DNA from: JAMQKA01 sp033722415
GTDB taxonomy: Bacteria; Bacteroidota; Rhodothermia; Balneolales; Balneolaceae
DNA: 22,489 nt
Direction of reading: 5' to 3'
Assembly (NCBI GenBank): GCA_033722415.1
Contig: JAWVZC010000017.1
Location: 1-22,489 of the forward strand
The notes under the pieces are model-generated. The model was not told where the DNA came from, made no database searches, and was given only the letters and a program-made list of their open reading frames with translations. Each line of letters starts with the position of its first letter. Position 1 is the stretch's first letter. The position numbers were made by a program, and so were the translations under genes. This document shows positions 1-7,324 of the stretch, in pieces.

Positions 1-28
1 AAGAAGGGCGAGGCTTCAGTGGGCAAGA

Positions 29-63
29 ACGTCTCAGGACTCATATCTCAAGACTCATGACTA
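29..63 (-). repeat. Degenerate heptamer tandem repeat (inverted copy)
   Basis: Five consecutive 7-nt units on the plus strand read acgtctc, aggactc, atatctc, aagactc, atgacta. On the minus strand this is a GAGTCNT-like series, the same family as the longer array just after ychF but in the opposite orientation. The 7-nt period does not fit a coding sequence. It lies about 75 bp upstream of the nusB start, and nothing else is recognisable in the first 139 bases. Confidence 0.6.
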
Positions 64-139
64 TTAAAAGGCTTTCAGCTGGCGGGAAGGTTTTGTATTT
101 TTGGAGTCTTTGAACGAAACAAAAATCCCCGTTGAAATT

Positions 140-604
140 ATGTCGAACAGGCGAGCCATAAGAGAATCGGTACTGCAGGCCCTTTACGCCGAAGAGCTTA
201 CCAACGATTCCTGGGAGCACATCCTCGATTCGCAGATCAAAAGTAAATTTTCTTCCGACGCAGACTCCAGGTCTTTTGCCGAAAAGCTGCTACTGAAGAC
301 GCTCAAGAATCGTGAAGAGATTGATACCATTATCCAGAAGCATATCAAGAATTGGGATATGGGCAGGCTGAACCTGGTGGACAAGCAGATCCTTCGGCTG
401 GCTTTATGCGAGTTTCTCTTCTTCGAGCAGATACCTACCAAGGTCACTATTAACGAGGCCATCGAAATAGCCAAGAAATTTTCGACCGCCAAATCGGGGA
501 ATTTTGTTAATGGCATCCTGGACGCAGCCCTCGAGCAGTTGCAGGATGAAGATCGCATCAACAAGAAAGGACGGGGACTCATAGAATCCTCCATTAACCA
601 GTAA
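140..604 (+). CDS. nusB: Transcription antitermination factor NusB
   Basis: NusB binds boxA RNA together with NusE (ribosomal protein S10) in antitermination complexes that act on rRNA operons. The 154-residue protein has the family opening (SNRRAIRESVLQALYAEEL), the central DKQILRLALCEFLFF segment and the late block IPTKVTINEAIEIAKKFS followed by FVNGILD, all in the expected order for an all-helical NusB domain. Length is normal for the family. The frame stays open to a TTG at 101, but the ATG at 140 was chosen because the family normally begins only a few residues before the RRxARExxLQALY block. The phosphatase gene starts 12 bp downstream on the same strand, so the two may be co-transcribed. 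The C-terminal tail after LEQLQDEDR is charged and probably flexible. Confidence 0.95.
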   Translation: MSNRRAIRESVLQALYAEELTNDSWEHILDSQIKSKFSSDADSRSFAEKLLLKTLKNREEIDTIIQKHIKNWDMGRLNLVDKQILRLALCEFLFFEQIPTKVTINEAIEIAKKFSTAKSGNFVNGILDAALEQLQDEDRINKKGRGLIESSINQ

Positions 605-616
605 GTAGCCAGTTCA

Positions 617-1282
617 TTGCCAGAGAAGAAATTTGTAGCCATCGGAGATATTCACGGCTGTGCCGAATCGATTAAGGCTTTGGTTAAAAAGCTGTCGGAT
701 TACAGGGACCGAGAATTCGTCTTTGTAGGAGATTATATCGATCGTGGACCCGCTTCCAAAGAGGTGGTGGATTACCTGATGGAATTCAGGAAAGAACAAT
801 CCTGCGTATTTATCCGGGGCAATCATGAACAGATGCTCCTGGACGCCTGTAACGGTGACAAGTTAGACCTCTGGTTGATGAATGGTGGAAGAACCACCCT
901 GCAGTCGTATGATACTACCCCGAACGAGCTATCCATACCAGAGGAGCATATGGCTTTCTACGAGAATACGCGTCTCTACTACGACACAGAGGACTTCTTC
1001 TTTGTCCATGCCGGCTTGTCGCCTGCCCGGACCATAGAGCAAAGTGTGCAGGATGAGGCCAATCACGAAGATTTCCTGTGGGAGCGATCGCACCTGAATG
1101 CCTTCGAGACTCCCTGGGAGAAGACGGTGGTCTTTGGGCATACGCCCCGTTCGCATCCCATCCAAAAAGAGCATATGCTTGGAATCGATACCGGATGCGT
1201 ATACGAATCTCTGGGTTATGGCAAGCTCACGGCGGCCCTGCTTCCCGAGAAGAAATTCATACAGCAGGTCTGCCTGGATTGA
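617..1282 (+). CDS. PPP-family metallophosphatase (Ser/Thr phosphatase or ApaH/PrpE-like)
   Basis: A cytoplasmic dinuclear-metal phosphatase of the calcineurin-like PPP superfamily. All signature blocks are visible: GDIHG (residues 10-14), GDYIDRGP (38-45), RGNHE (67-71), a later FFVHAG block and a C-terminal FGHTP. These supply the aspartate, histidine and asparagine metal ligands, so it is probably active. The 221 residues match bacterial protein phosphatases and symmetrical Ap4A hydrolases; sequence alone does not separate protein-phosphatase from dinucleotide-polyphosphatase activity. The start is a TTG at 617, because no ATG precedes the first metal motif in this frame and the upstream nusB stop is only 12 bp away. 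It is probably translated from a nusB-initiated transcript. No signal peptide is present. Confidence 0.9.
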   Translation: MPEKKFVAIGDIHGCAESIKALVKKLSDYRDREFVFVGDYIDRGPASKEVVDYLMEFRKEQSCVFIRGNHEQMLLDACNGDKLDLWLMNGGRTTLQSYDTTPNELSIPEEHMAFYENTRLYYDTEDFFFVHAGLSPARTIEQSVQDEANHEDFLWERSHLNAFETPWEKTVVFGHTPRSHPIQKEHMLGIDTGCVYESLGYGKLTAALLPEKKFIQQVCLD

Positions 1283-1302
1283 GGAATATAGCGAGCATCC
1301 AA

Positions 1303-1393
1303 ATCCGCAATGTATACGATTAAACGTTTAAACACCCGGATGTATCGGTAATAATCTAGGCCTACTCAAAAGCTATTAACAAACATTGCGGAT
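1303..1393. promoter_or_regulatory. Inverted repeat and palindrome upstream of ychF
   Basis: Within the 168-bp gap before ychF there is a perfect 11-bp inverted repeat: ATCCGCAATGT at 1303-1313 and ACATTGCGGAT at 1383-1393. Between the arms lies a perfect 12-bp palindrome, TTAAACGTTTAA, at 1320-1331. This could be a protein-binding region or an RNA structure in the ychF leader. No factor can be named. Confidence 0.4.
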
Positions 1394-1450
1394 GTAATAC
1401 GAAGAAATTTCAAGAATCAAGAAGCACAATTTTATTAAACAGATCAGAAC

Positions 1451-2545
1451 ATGAGTTTAAAATGCGGTATCGTAGGATTGCCCAATGTCGGCAAATCTAC
1501 CTTGTTTAATGCCCTCAGCGATGCGGGGGCCGAAGCGGCCAATTTCCCTTTTTGTACCATTGACCCGAATGTGGGTGTCGTTCCAGTACCCGACGAACGG
1601 CTTGACCATCTTTACGAACTGGTGGAATCAAATCAGAAAATACCGACGAGCGTGGAGTTTGTCGATATCGCCGGACTGGTAAAAGGCGCTTCTGAAGGGA
1701 AAGGCAAGGGCAACGCTTTCTTGTCACATATCAGGGAAGTGGACCTTATCGTCCATGTGGTTCGGTGCTTTGATGATCCCAACGTCATTCACGTGGAAGG
1801 GAGTATCGATCCCGCGCGTGACATCCGTATTATCGAAGATGAACTGGTTTTCAAGGATCTTGTTTCGGTGGAAAAGCGGGAGGAGAACCTTAAGAAAGAG
1901 GCAAAAAGCGGCGATAAGAACATTATCGCCCGGTATGAAACGGTAAAGCAGCTCCGTGAACATCTTGAACAGGGGAATTCGGCCCGCACGTTTACCGACG
2001 ATCCCGAGGTGAAAAAAGCGTACAGGGAGCTGTTTCTACTGTCCGACAAACCGGTACTATACGCCTGCAACGTTGGAGAGGATGACCTGGACAGCGGCAA
2101 TGACTATGTCGATGAGGTCAGAACGATTGCAGCCGAACACAATGACGAGGTGGTCACGTTTTGTGCCAAAATCGAGGAGGAGATCGCCGAACTGGATGAA
2201 GAGGAGCGCGAGGCGTTTCTCGATGAGCTGGGTGTTGAAAGTGCCGGGCTCGACCGCCTGATACAGGCCGCCTACAAGGAACTGGGCCTGATCACCTTCT
2301 TTACTGCCGGTCCCAAGGAGGTACGGGCCTGGACCGTCCGTAAAGGGGCACGAGCTCCCGAGGCGGCGGGGGTAATCCACTCCGACTTCCAGAAGGGGTT
2401 TATTCGTGCCGAAACCGTCAGTGTGGAGACCTATATCGAGCTTGGATCAGAAAAAGCGGTACGGGATGCCGGAAAGATGAGGCAGGAGGGGAAGGACTAC
2501 ATTGTACAGGATGGCGATGTCATGCTGTTCCGGTTTAACGTGTGA
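1451..2545 (+). CDS. ychF: Redox-regulated ATPase YchF (Obg-family P-loop protein)
   Basis: YchF/OLA1 is a universally conserved ribosome-associated ATPase of the Obg subfamily. The 364-residue length is typical. Near the N terminus are the Walker A block GLPNVGKST, the switch I region NFPFCTIDPNVG, and the G3 region DIAGLVKGASEGKGKGNAF. The nucleotide-specificity region reads CNVGEDD in place of the NKxD of GTPases, as is usual for the ATP-preferring YchF members. A helical insertion (about 120-200) and a C-terminal TGS domain (about 278-361, from LGLITFFTAG to YIVQDGDVMLFRF) complete the architecture. The ATG at 1451 lies six residues before the P-loop glycine. No strong Shine-Dalgarno sequence is visible. 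The gene is preceded by an inverted-repeat region and followed within 11 bp by a heptamer repeat array. Confidence 0.97.
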   Translation: MSLKCGIVGLPNVGKSTLFNALSDAGAEAANFPFCTIDPNVGVVPVPDERLDHLYELVESNQKIPTSVEFVDIAGLVKGASEGKGKGNAFLSHIREVDLIVHVVRCFDDPNVIHVEGSIDPARDIRIIEDELVFKDLVSVEKREENLKKEAKSGDKNIIARYETVKQLREHLEQGNSARTFTDDPEVKKAYRELFLLSDKPVLYACNVGEDDLDSGNDYVDEVRTIAAEHNDEVVTFCAKIEEEIAELDEEEREAFLDELGVESAGLDRLIQAAYKELGLITFFTAGPKEVRAWTVRKGARAPEAAGVIHSDFQKGFIRAETVSVETYIELGSEKAVRDAGKMRQEGKDYIVQDGDVMLFRFNV

Positions 2546-2875
2546 GATGGGGCTTGAGTCGCGAGTCGTGGGTCCTGAGTCATGAGTTATGAGTTGTGAT
2601 TCATGGGTTTTGCGTCTTGTAATGAGGGGACTTAGCCTTCATTTCTCACCAATTTCGCAGTCAATACACCCTGTTAAATTTATTTCTTCTTAAAATCAAA
2701 GTAACTTTTTGATTACCGCGGCATTGCACAAATTCAAATTAATTATTGTGGGAAATGCAGGCTAGAGGTGAGAATGGATTTTAAATCAGCCGGAAACTTT
2801 TTGAGGTACGGAGAAACAGTATATGGGATTCCGACTTTCGGGTGTCCTGATCATTAATTTTGAAACAGTTCCGAA
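2546..2875. other. 330-bp intergenic region between ychF and the DUF3095 gene
   Basis: The two flanking genes converge here. The left part is the heptamer array (listed separately). The remainder (2619-2875) is AT-richer and shows no open frame with a recognisable product, no tRNA and no strong hairpin with a T-tract. A short GTTCC/GGAAC inverted repeat (2868-2883) overlaps the stop codon of the minus-strand gene, but it is too weak to call a terminator. Confidence 0.6.
2556..2618 (+). repeat. Degenerate heptamer tandem repeat, about 9 units
   Basis: Nine successive 7-nt units start 11 bp after the ychF stop codon: GAGTCGC, GAGTCGT, GGGTCCT, GAGTCAT, GAGTTAT, GAGTTGT, GATTCAT, GGGTTTT, GCGTCTT. 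The consensus is roughly GAGTYRT, with phase kept exactly and units decaying toward the right. The same family appears inverted at 29-63. The pattern resembles the short heptanucleotide repeats (STRR) described in cyanobacteria; that is a comparison of form, not of sequence. Confidence 0.75.
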
Positions 2876-4078
2876 TTAGGAACGGTCAGGGAATTTCCAT
2901 TCCTGACATTGAATACGCTCCTTGAGCTTCTGTGCGGCTTTTACATACCCTCCGTCGCTGCCGTCCACAAAGTGTATGTGCTGACGGTGATATTTAAACA
3001 CCATACAGGTGATCATGGCGGCGTCCGTGATATGTGTACCATAGGCCAGTTTTTGCTGCCGGAACTTATCCTCGAGGTATTCCTGCAGTTCTTCGATCTG
3101 CCGTTCCGATCCCGAAATCACAACGCGCAACATCCCGTCAAACTTGCGGTGATCAGAATTCAGGGCCAGGTCCTGCTTATAGCGCGACCAGTCCGTTTCG
3201 GAAGACCGGTAGCCCAGCCGCATGAACAGTTTTCCGAGGATAATCTCTGTCTCTGCCTTCAGAATGTAGCAGAGACGCTGCAGCCAGTTCATCCCGAACG
3301 TTCGAAACTTCACTTCGCCCATGAGCGAGGGCAGTGACAACCGCATGGTAAGCTGTGCAGGATCGACTGGGTTGGTCTGATCATCGAAACCAAAGATCTC
3401 CCTCATCTTCAGCAATACATTTTCGTAAACCGCGTCGGGATTCTCACACCGGGGATTACGCTTGACAAGCATGGTAAGCACCTTCCTGTCTCGCTGCCTT
3501 ACCTCCTCCCATCGACATTCCAGACCGGAAAAATCGACTTCACCGGCGTCCGTTTTCTTGGGAACATGATATTGGGTACGGGAGCTCGTTTTCAGCAGTT
3601 CTTCGGCATAGCCAAGGCCCTCCCCGGAAAATATCGCCTGGCTGTAAACGCCGGATACGCGATAGCGCGCCACCTGCAGGTCAAAACCCCGGTCCCTGAT
3701 ATCCCTCACCGGTATGACGGCAGCCCGGAGATCAAGCCTAAAGCGGTCGTGGCCGATTTTGCGACTGGCACCAAATACCTCCTCAAGGGGGGCACGATAT
3801 CCCGGCGGTACGCAGATGGCACAACCGTCACCGGCAAAGGTGAAGGGGAACTTTTCCTTCGTTGTAATGTTCAGGAAGCCCACAATGGGGGAGGCTCCCA
3901 GGATGTTGACGGTTTTATATTTGCCCTCCTGCACAGCGCCCGTGGAGTTGGTGATATCGGTCACCCCGAGGTGCCAGTCGTCCGGGATCCTGTGAAAATT
4001 TTCAGGATCGGAGACGTCAAAAAAGGATTCCAGAACCGGCAGATCTGCATAAAATGTTTCGCTTGAATCGGAATCCAT
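2876..4078 (-). CDS. DUF3095 family protein, putative class III nucleotidyl cyclase-like
   Basis: I recognise the DUF3095 family from the opening FYADLPVLESFFDVSDPENF, then IPDDWHLGVTDITNST and GKYKTVNILGASPIVGFL. The product has not, to my knowledge, been characterised. Two features recall class III adenylate/guanylate cyclases: an aspartate in VTDITNST (D41) and one in FAGDGC (D84), 43 residues apart, where class III cyclases place their two metal-binding aspartates about 44 apart. The C-terminal part (from about residue 310) has a second alpha/beta block ending in HFVDGSDGGYVKAA. The 400-residue reading uses the ATG at 4078. The frame is open to a GTG at 4135 that would overlap the upstream lipoprotein gene, but the family usually starts just before FYADLP. 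It is the last gene of the probable deoC-led operon. Cyclase activity is inference. Confidence 0.8.
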   Translation of the reverse strand: MDSDSSETFYADLPVLESFFDVSDPENFHRIPDDWHLGVTDITNSTGAVQEGKYKTVNILGASPIVGFLNITTKEKFPFTFAGDGCAICVPPGYRAPLEEVFGASRKIGHDRFRLDLRAAVIPVRDIRDRGFDLQVARYRVSGVYSQAIFSGEGLGYAEELLKTSSRTQYHVPKKTDAGEVDFSGLECRWEEVRQRDRKVLTMLVKRNPRCENPDAVYENVLLKMREIFGFDDQTNPVDPAQLTMRLSLPSLMGEVKFRTFGMNWLQRLCYILKAETEIILGKLFMRLGYRSSETDWSRYKQDLALNSDHRKFDGMLRVVISGSERQIEELQEYLEDKFRQQKLAYGTHITDAAMITCMVFKYHRQHIHFVDGSDGGYVKAAQKLKERIQCQEWKFPDRS

Positions 4079-4118
4079 CAGCCAGGTAAAACCTGTTGAG
4101 AATTGGCAGCGGACAGCG

Positions 4119-4703
4119 TCAGTCCGAACGTACACGGGATGTGGATGTTGATGATTTGAGATGAATATCCGCGGTATCCGCAGGAATCAGATAGGGATTA
4201 ATCCGGTCGTGGACGACCCAGGCATCCGGGAAGCGGTTTTTGACGATTCGCGAAAACTGGATGGCCCGCCGGCGCTGGCTGAAATCCCCCACATGCACTT
4301 TGTAGTGCGGCTGTTTGAAAAAGACGTAGGTCTTGGGACTGTACCCGATGATGGTGGTATCGGACCATATACGGAACGATTTTGCGAGTGAGTCTGCCAG
4401 TTGCACATTGCGGGTGGAAACCACCTGGATTCGAAACCCGTCGAAGGGATCGCGGGCGGACGCTTGTGTACTGTCAACCGCCTGCATGAAGTGGTCGGGG
4501 ATGTCGTGATTCTGGGTGGCATACAGATCGCTGAGACTGTTCCGATAGGCTGCCAGGTCGAGCCCGGTTTCCGTCACCTCGGATGCAGGTGAGGCCGTAT
4601 CCTCGGGGGAACGGTCGTGGGTGGCCGGTTCCGTTGTCTGGCAGGCATGGATCAGTACCATGAGCCCTGAGAGCAGCAATAATGTGAAATAAGTTCGGTG
4701 CAT
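4119..4703 (-). CDS. SPOR-domain lipoprotein
   Basis: A 194-residue envelope lipoprotein. Residues 1-20 form a signal peptide (MHRTYFTLLLLSGLMVLIHA) followed by Cys21, a plausible lipobox (LIHAC), so it should be lipidated and exported. A low-complexity T/P/S/E-rich linker follows (about 22-45). The C-terminal half (about 88-175) is a SPOR-type fold: FRIQVVSTRNVQLADSLAKS, a central YKVHVGDFSQRRRAIQFSRI and FPDAWVVHDRINP. SPOR domains bind glycan strands of denuded peptidoglycan, so a cell-wall or division-site location is likely. It starts 14 bp after the ALDH-like gene (the ATG is at 4703) and its stop is about 40 bp before the DUF3095 start, so it sits in the same transcription unit despite having no obvious metabolic link. 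Confidence 0.85.
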   Translation of the reverse strand: MHRTYFTLLLLSGLMVLIHACQTTEPATHDRSPEDTASPASEVTETGLDLAAYRNSLSDLYATQNHDIPDHFMQAVDSTQASARDPFDGFRIQVVSTRNVQLADSLAKSFRIWSDTTIIGYSPKTYVFFKQPHYKVHVGDFSQRRRAIQFSRIVKNRFPDAWVVHDRINPYLIPADTADIHLKSSTSTSRVRSD

Positions 4704-4717
4704 TGGTTATGGGTAAT

Positions 4718-5587
4718 CTAATTACCGATCGGATGCCAGGTTGTTTTAATCTCCTGGAAATTCATAATGAGTTGGGGATTCCGTGCGTCATCGTTTTGCC
4801 ATTCGTCATACGGCTCGTTAACCACACGTTTAACGTTTAAAGCGGCATTTTCATCTATTTGTTTCCGGGTTTCTCTGTTTACTTCGTTATCGGCATAGAA
4901 AAAGGCATTGATATCCATGTGGGAAGCCAGGTGAGGGATCAGCTCGTCACGAAAACCGGTCAAAATATTGATTACGCCCCCCGGTACGTCGGAGGAATGC
5001 AGCACTTCAGCAAAGCTGACAGCCACGTTGGGTGCATCCCGGTCAGCCAGGACAACCGCCGTATTACCTCCCACAACTACCGGGGCCAACACCGAAACCA
5101 ACCCCAGCAGCGGGCTGTTTACGGGTGCCAGTACCGAAACAACCCCCATCGGTTCCGGGATACTGAAATTGAAATGGTTACTCGCAACCGGATTGACGGT
5201 GCTGTATACCTGTTGGTACTTATCGGACCACCCGGCGTAGTAGATCAGCCGGTCAATACTGTGTTCCACTTCTGACCGTGCCGCTTTTACCGTCGCACCG
5301 AGAAGCTGAAGCTCTTCCATGAATTGTGCCTTTCGTCCTTCCAGCATCTCACCGATGCGATACAGGATCTGCCCGCGGTTATAGGCGGTTCGGTTTTTCC
5401 AGCCGCTGAATGCGTCTCGTGCCGCCACCACCGCATCACGAACATCTTTGCGCGAGCAGCGGCACGCATTGGCCAAAAAATTTCCCTGGTGGTCTTCCAC
5501 CGTATAAAACCGTCCCGATTCCGTGCGCGGGAAGTTTCCGCCGATGTATGTTTTATAGGTTTTTTTTACTTCAACTCTGTCAGCCAT
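4718..5587 (-). CDS. Half-length ALDH-superfamily protein, ALDH16 C-terminal-domain-like (non-catalytic)
   Basis: This 289-residue protein aligns by eye with the N-terminal, NAD-binding half of aldehyde dehydrogenases: YIGGNFPRTESGRFYTVEDH, then YYAGWSDKYQQ, EPMGVVSVLAPVNSPLLGLV and VVGGNTAVVLADRDAP. It ends soon after a degenerate FTGS region (NAFFYADNEVNRETRKQ). No GxCxAG catalytic cysteine, no ELGGK glutamate and no EEIFGP segment are present, and the canonical PWNFP is replaced by APVNSPL. It then ends in a short tail (IKTTWHPIGN), so it is not a random truncation. The size and layout match the pseudo-ALDH C-terminal domain known from two-domain ALDH16 proteins. It lies 105 bp downstream of a complete ALDH. 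I infer a structural or oligomerisation partner of that enzyme rather than an independent dehydrogenase. Confidence 0.8.
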   Translation of the reverse strand: MADRVEVKKTYKTYIGGNFPRTESGRFYTVEDHQGNFLANACRCSRKDVRDAVVAARDAFSGWKNRTAYNRGQILYRIGEMLEGRKAQFMEELQLLGATVKAARSEVEHSIDRLIYYAGWSDKYQQVYSTVNPVASNHFNFSIPEPMGVVSVLAPVNSPLLGLVSVLAPVVVGGNTAVVLADRDAPNVAVSFAEVLHSSDVPGGVINILTGFRDELIPHLASHMDINAFFYADNEVNRETRKQIDENAALNVKRVVNEPYDEWQNDDARNPQLIMNFQEIKTTWHPIGN

Positions 5588-5692
5588 GGTTCTGCAAATC
5601 TGTTGGAATGCGGTTGATGCGGATCCAAAAGTAAAATGTTGGTAAAACGGTGATTATCTGTTTTCTCCGCGTCACCCGTGTTCCTGGTTGAT

Positions 5693-7213
5693 TCAATTCA
5701 ATTCAACATAGGGATACAACCCGTGCAGCCCGCCTTCGCGGCCAATACCGCTTTCGTTATATCCGCCGAACGGGGAGGTCGGGTCAAACTGGTTGTAGGT
5801 GTTGGACCATACCACGCCGCTTCGAAGTTCCTGTCCTGTATTAAACACCCTGGAGCCCTTGTCAGTCCAAACGCCTCCCGCCAGTCCGTAAGGGGTGTTG
5901 TTCGCCTTCTCGACCGCCTCATCCGGTGTACGGAAGGTCTGGATAGTGAGCACCGGTCCAAAGATCTCCTCTTTGACCACCCGGTTTGACTGGCCGACAT
6001 TGGTAATGAGGGTCGGTTTGCAGAAGTACCCGGTTTCGGGCAATCGGCAGGAGCTCTGGTAAATTTCAGCCCCCTCATCCAGCCCGATCTCGATATACCG
6101 GTTGATCTTCTCGAACTGCTGTTTGGAATTGATCGCCCCGATATCGGTATTTTTATCCAGCGGATCCCCGACAATCAGCGTTTCGATGCGGTCCCGCAGC
6201 TTTTGGGTGACGCTGTCTGAAATACTTTCCTGGACCAGCAGGCGCGACCCGGCACAACAAACATGGCCCTGGTTAAAAAATATGGCGTTGATGATCCCTT
6301 CCACCGCCTGGTCGATTGCAGCATCTTCGTAAATGATATTGGGACCCTTGCCACCCAGTTCGAGCGTGTATTTTTTGTCGGTGCCCGCCAGGGCGTTCAT
6401 GATGATCTTACCCACTTCCGTAGAGCCGGTGAAGGCGATTTTGTCGACATCGGGATGATTTACCATATCCGCACCCGTCGGCCCGGCACCGGTAACGATG
6501 TTTACGACCCCCTGCGGTATACCGGCATGCTGGCAAAGTTCGGCGAATTTCAGCGCGGTCAGCGTAGTGGTTTCGGCCGGTTTCAGGACCACCGTGTTGC
6601 CCGTGGCCAGGGCAGGGGCTATCTTCCAGGCCAGCATCAGCAGCGGGAAATTCCAGGGGATGATCTGTCCGGCCACGCCGAGGGGTTCTGATCTCTTGCC
6701 GGGAAACGCGTAGTCCAGTTTGTCGGCCCAGCCCGCGTAATAGAAAAAATGAGCGGCTGCAAGCGGGATATCCACATCGCGCGATTCCCGGATCGGCTTA
6801 CCCCCGTCCATCGATTCGATAACGGCAAACTCCTTTGCCCGCTCCTGGATGAGGCGTGCCAGGCGAAATACGTACTTGCTACGCTCACTCGCTGAAATTG
6901 TTGACCACCGTTTTTCATACGCTTTTCGAGCTGCCTTGACCGCCTTGTCTACGTCCTGTTGCGTAGCTTCCGCGATTTCGGCGAGTGGTTCTTCAGTGGC
7001 GGGATTGATCGTTTTGAAATAGCGTTTCTTTACCGGTGGTACGAATTCTCCCTCAATAAACAGCTCATAGCGATCCTGCAACTCGATGTGATCAGTGCTT
7101 TCGGGAGCTTCGTCGTAGGTCCACTGGGATCCGAACGAGAGTTTGGAGTTCGGTGATCCCGGTTTGTACGATTCCTCATCCGATGTTTTGGTGGTTTGCT
7201 GTTCTTCCGCCAT
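5693..7213 (-). CDS. Aldehyde dehydrogenase, ALDH16 N-terminal-domain-like
   Basis: A complete NAD(P)-dependent aldehyde dehydrogenase of 506 residues. Visible motifs: IPWNFP (185-190; Asn188), VVLKPAETT around 208, FTGSTEVGK (261-269), LELGGKGP with the general base Glu285, NQGHVCCAG with catalytic Cys319 by alignment to ALDH2 (Cys320 adjacent), and EEIFGP (Glu416). The first 45 residues are a polar extension (TTKTSDEESYKPGS) longer than in most ALDHs. It lies between deoC and the half-length ALDH, so the likely substrate is acetaldehyde from deoxyribose-phosphate cleavage, although the sequence does not prove this. The combined length with the neighbour (506 plus 289) is close to the roughly 800 residues of fused ALDH16 enzymes. 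The start is the ATG at 7213. Confidence 0.93.
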   Translation of the reverse strand: MAEEQQTTKTSDEESYKPGSPNSKLSFGSQWTYDEAPESTDHIELQDRYELFIEGEFVPPVKKRYFKTINPATEEPLAEIAEATQQDVDKAVKAARKAYEKRWSTISASERSKYVFRLARLIQERAKEFAVIESMDGGKPIRESRDVDIPLAAAHFFYYAGWADKLDYAFPGKRSEPLGVAGQIIPWNFPLLMLAWKIAPALATGNTVVLKPAETTTLTALKFAELCQHAGIPQGVVNIVTGAGPTGADMVNHPDVDKIAFTGSTEVGKIIMNALAGTDKKYTLELGGKGPNIIYEDAAIDQAVEGIINAIFFNQGHVCCAGSRLLVQESISDSVTQKLRDRIETLIVGDPLDKNTDIGAINSKQQFEKINRYIEIGLDEGAEIYQSSCRLPETGYFCKPTLITNVGQSNRVVKEEIFGPVLTIQTFRTPDEAVEKANNTPYGLAGGVWTDKGSRVFNTGQELRSGVVWSNTYNQFDPTSPFGGYNESGIGREGGLHGLYPYVELN

Positions 7214-7324
7214 GGTTATGTTGTGATTTGCGTACGATTAATCGAGTCAGGTTTTTAAAATGATTGCCTGTGGTTCCGGGTGTACCTCAATTTGGTGATC
7301 GCTGCACAACTCGGCATTCTGTAA

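Noticed and set aside
4718..5587. Half-length ALDH gene read as a frameshifted pseudogene
   Set aside because: The frame is clean from start to stop, codon use matches the neighbours, and it ends in a distinct tail with no downstream remnant of the catalytic half. A dedicated short protein is more likely than decay.
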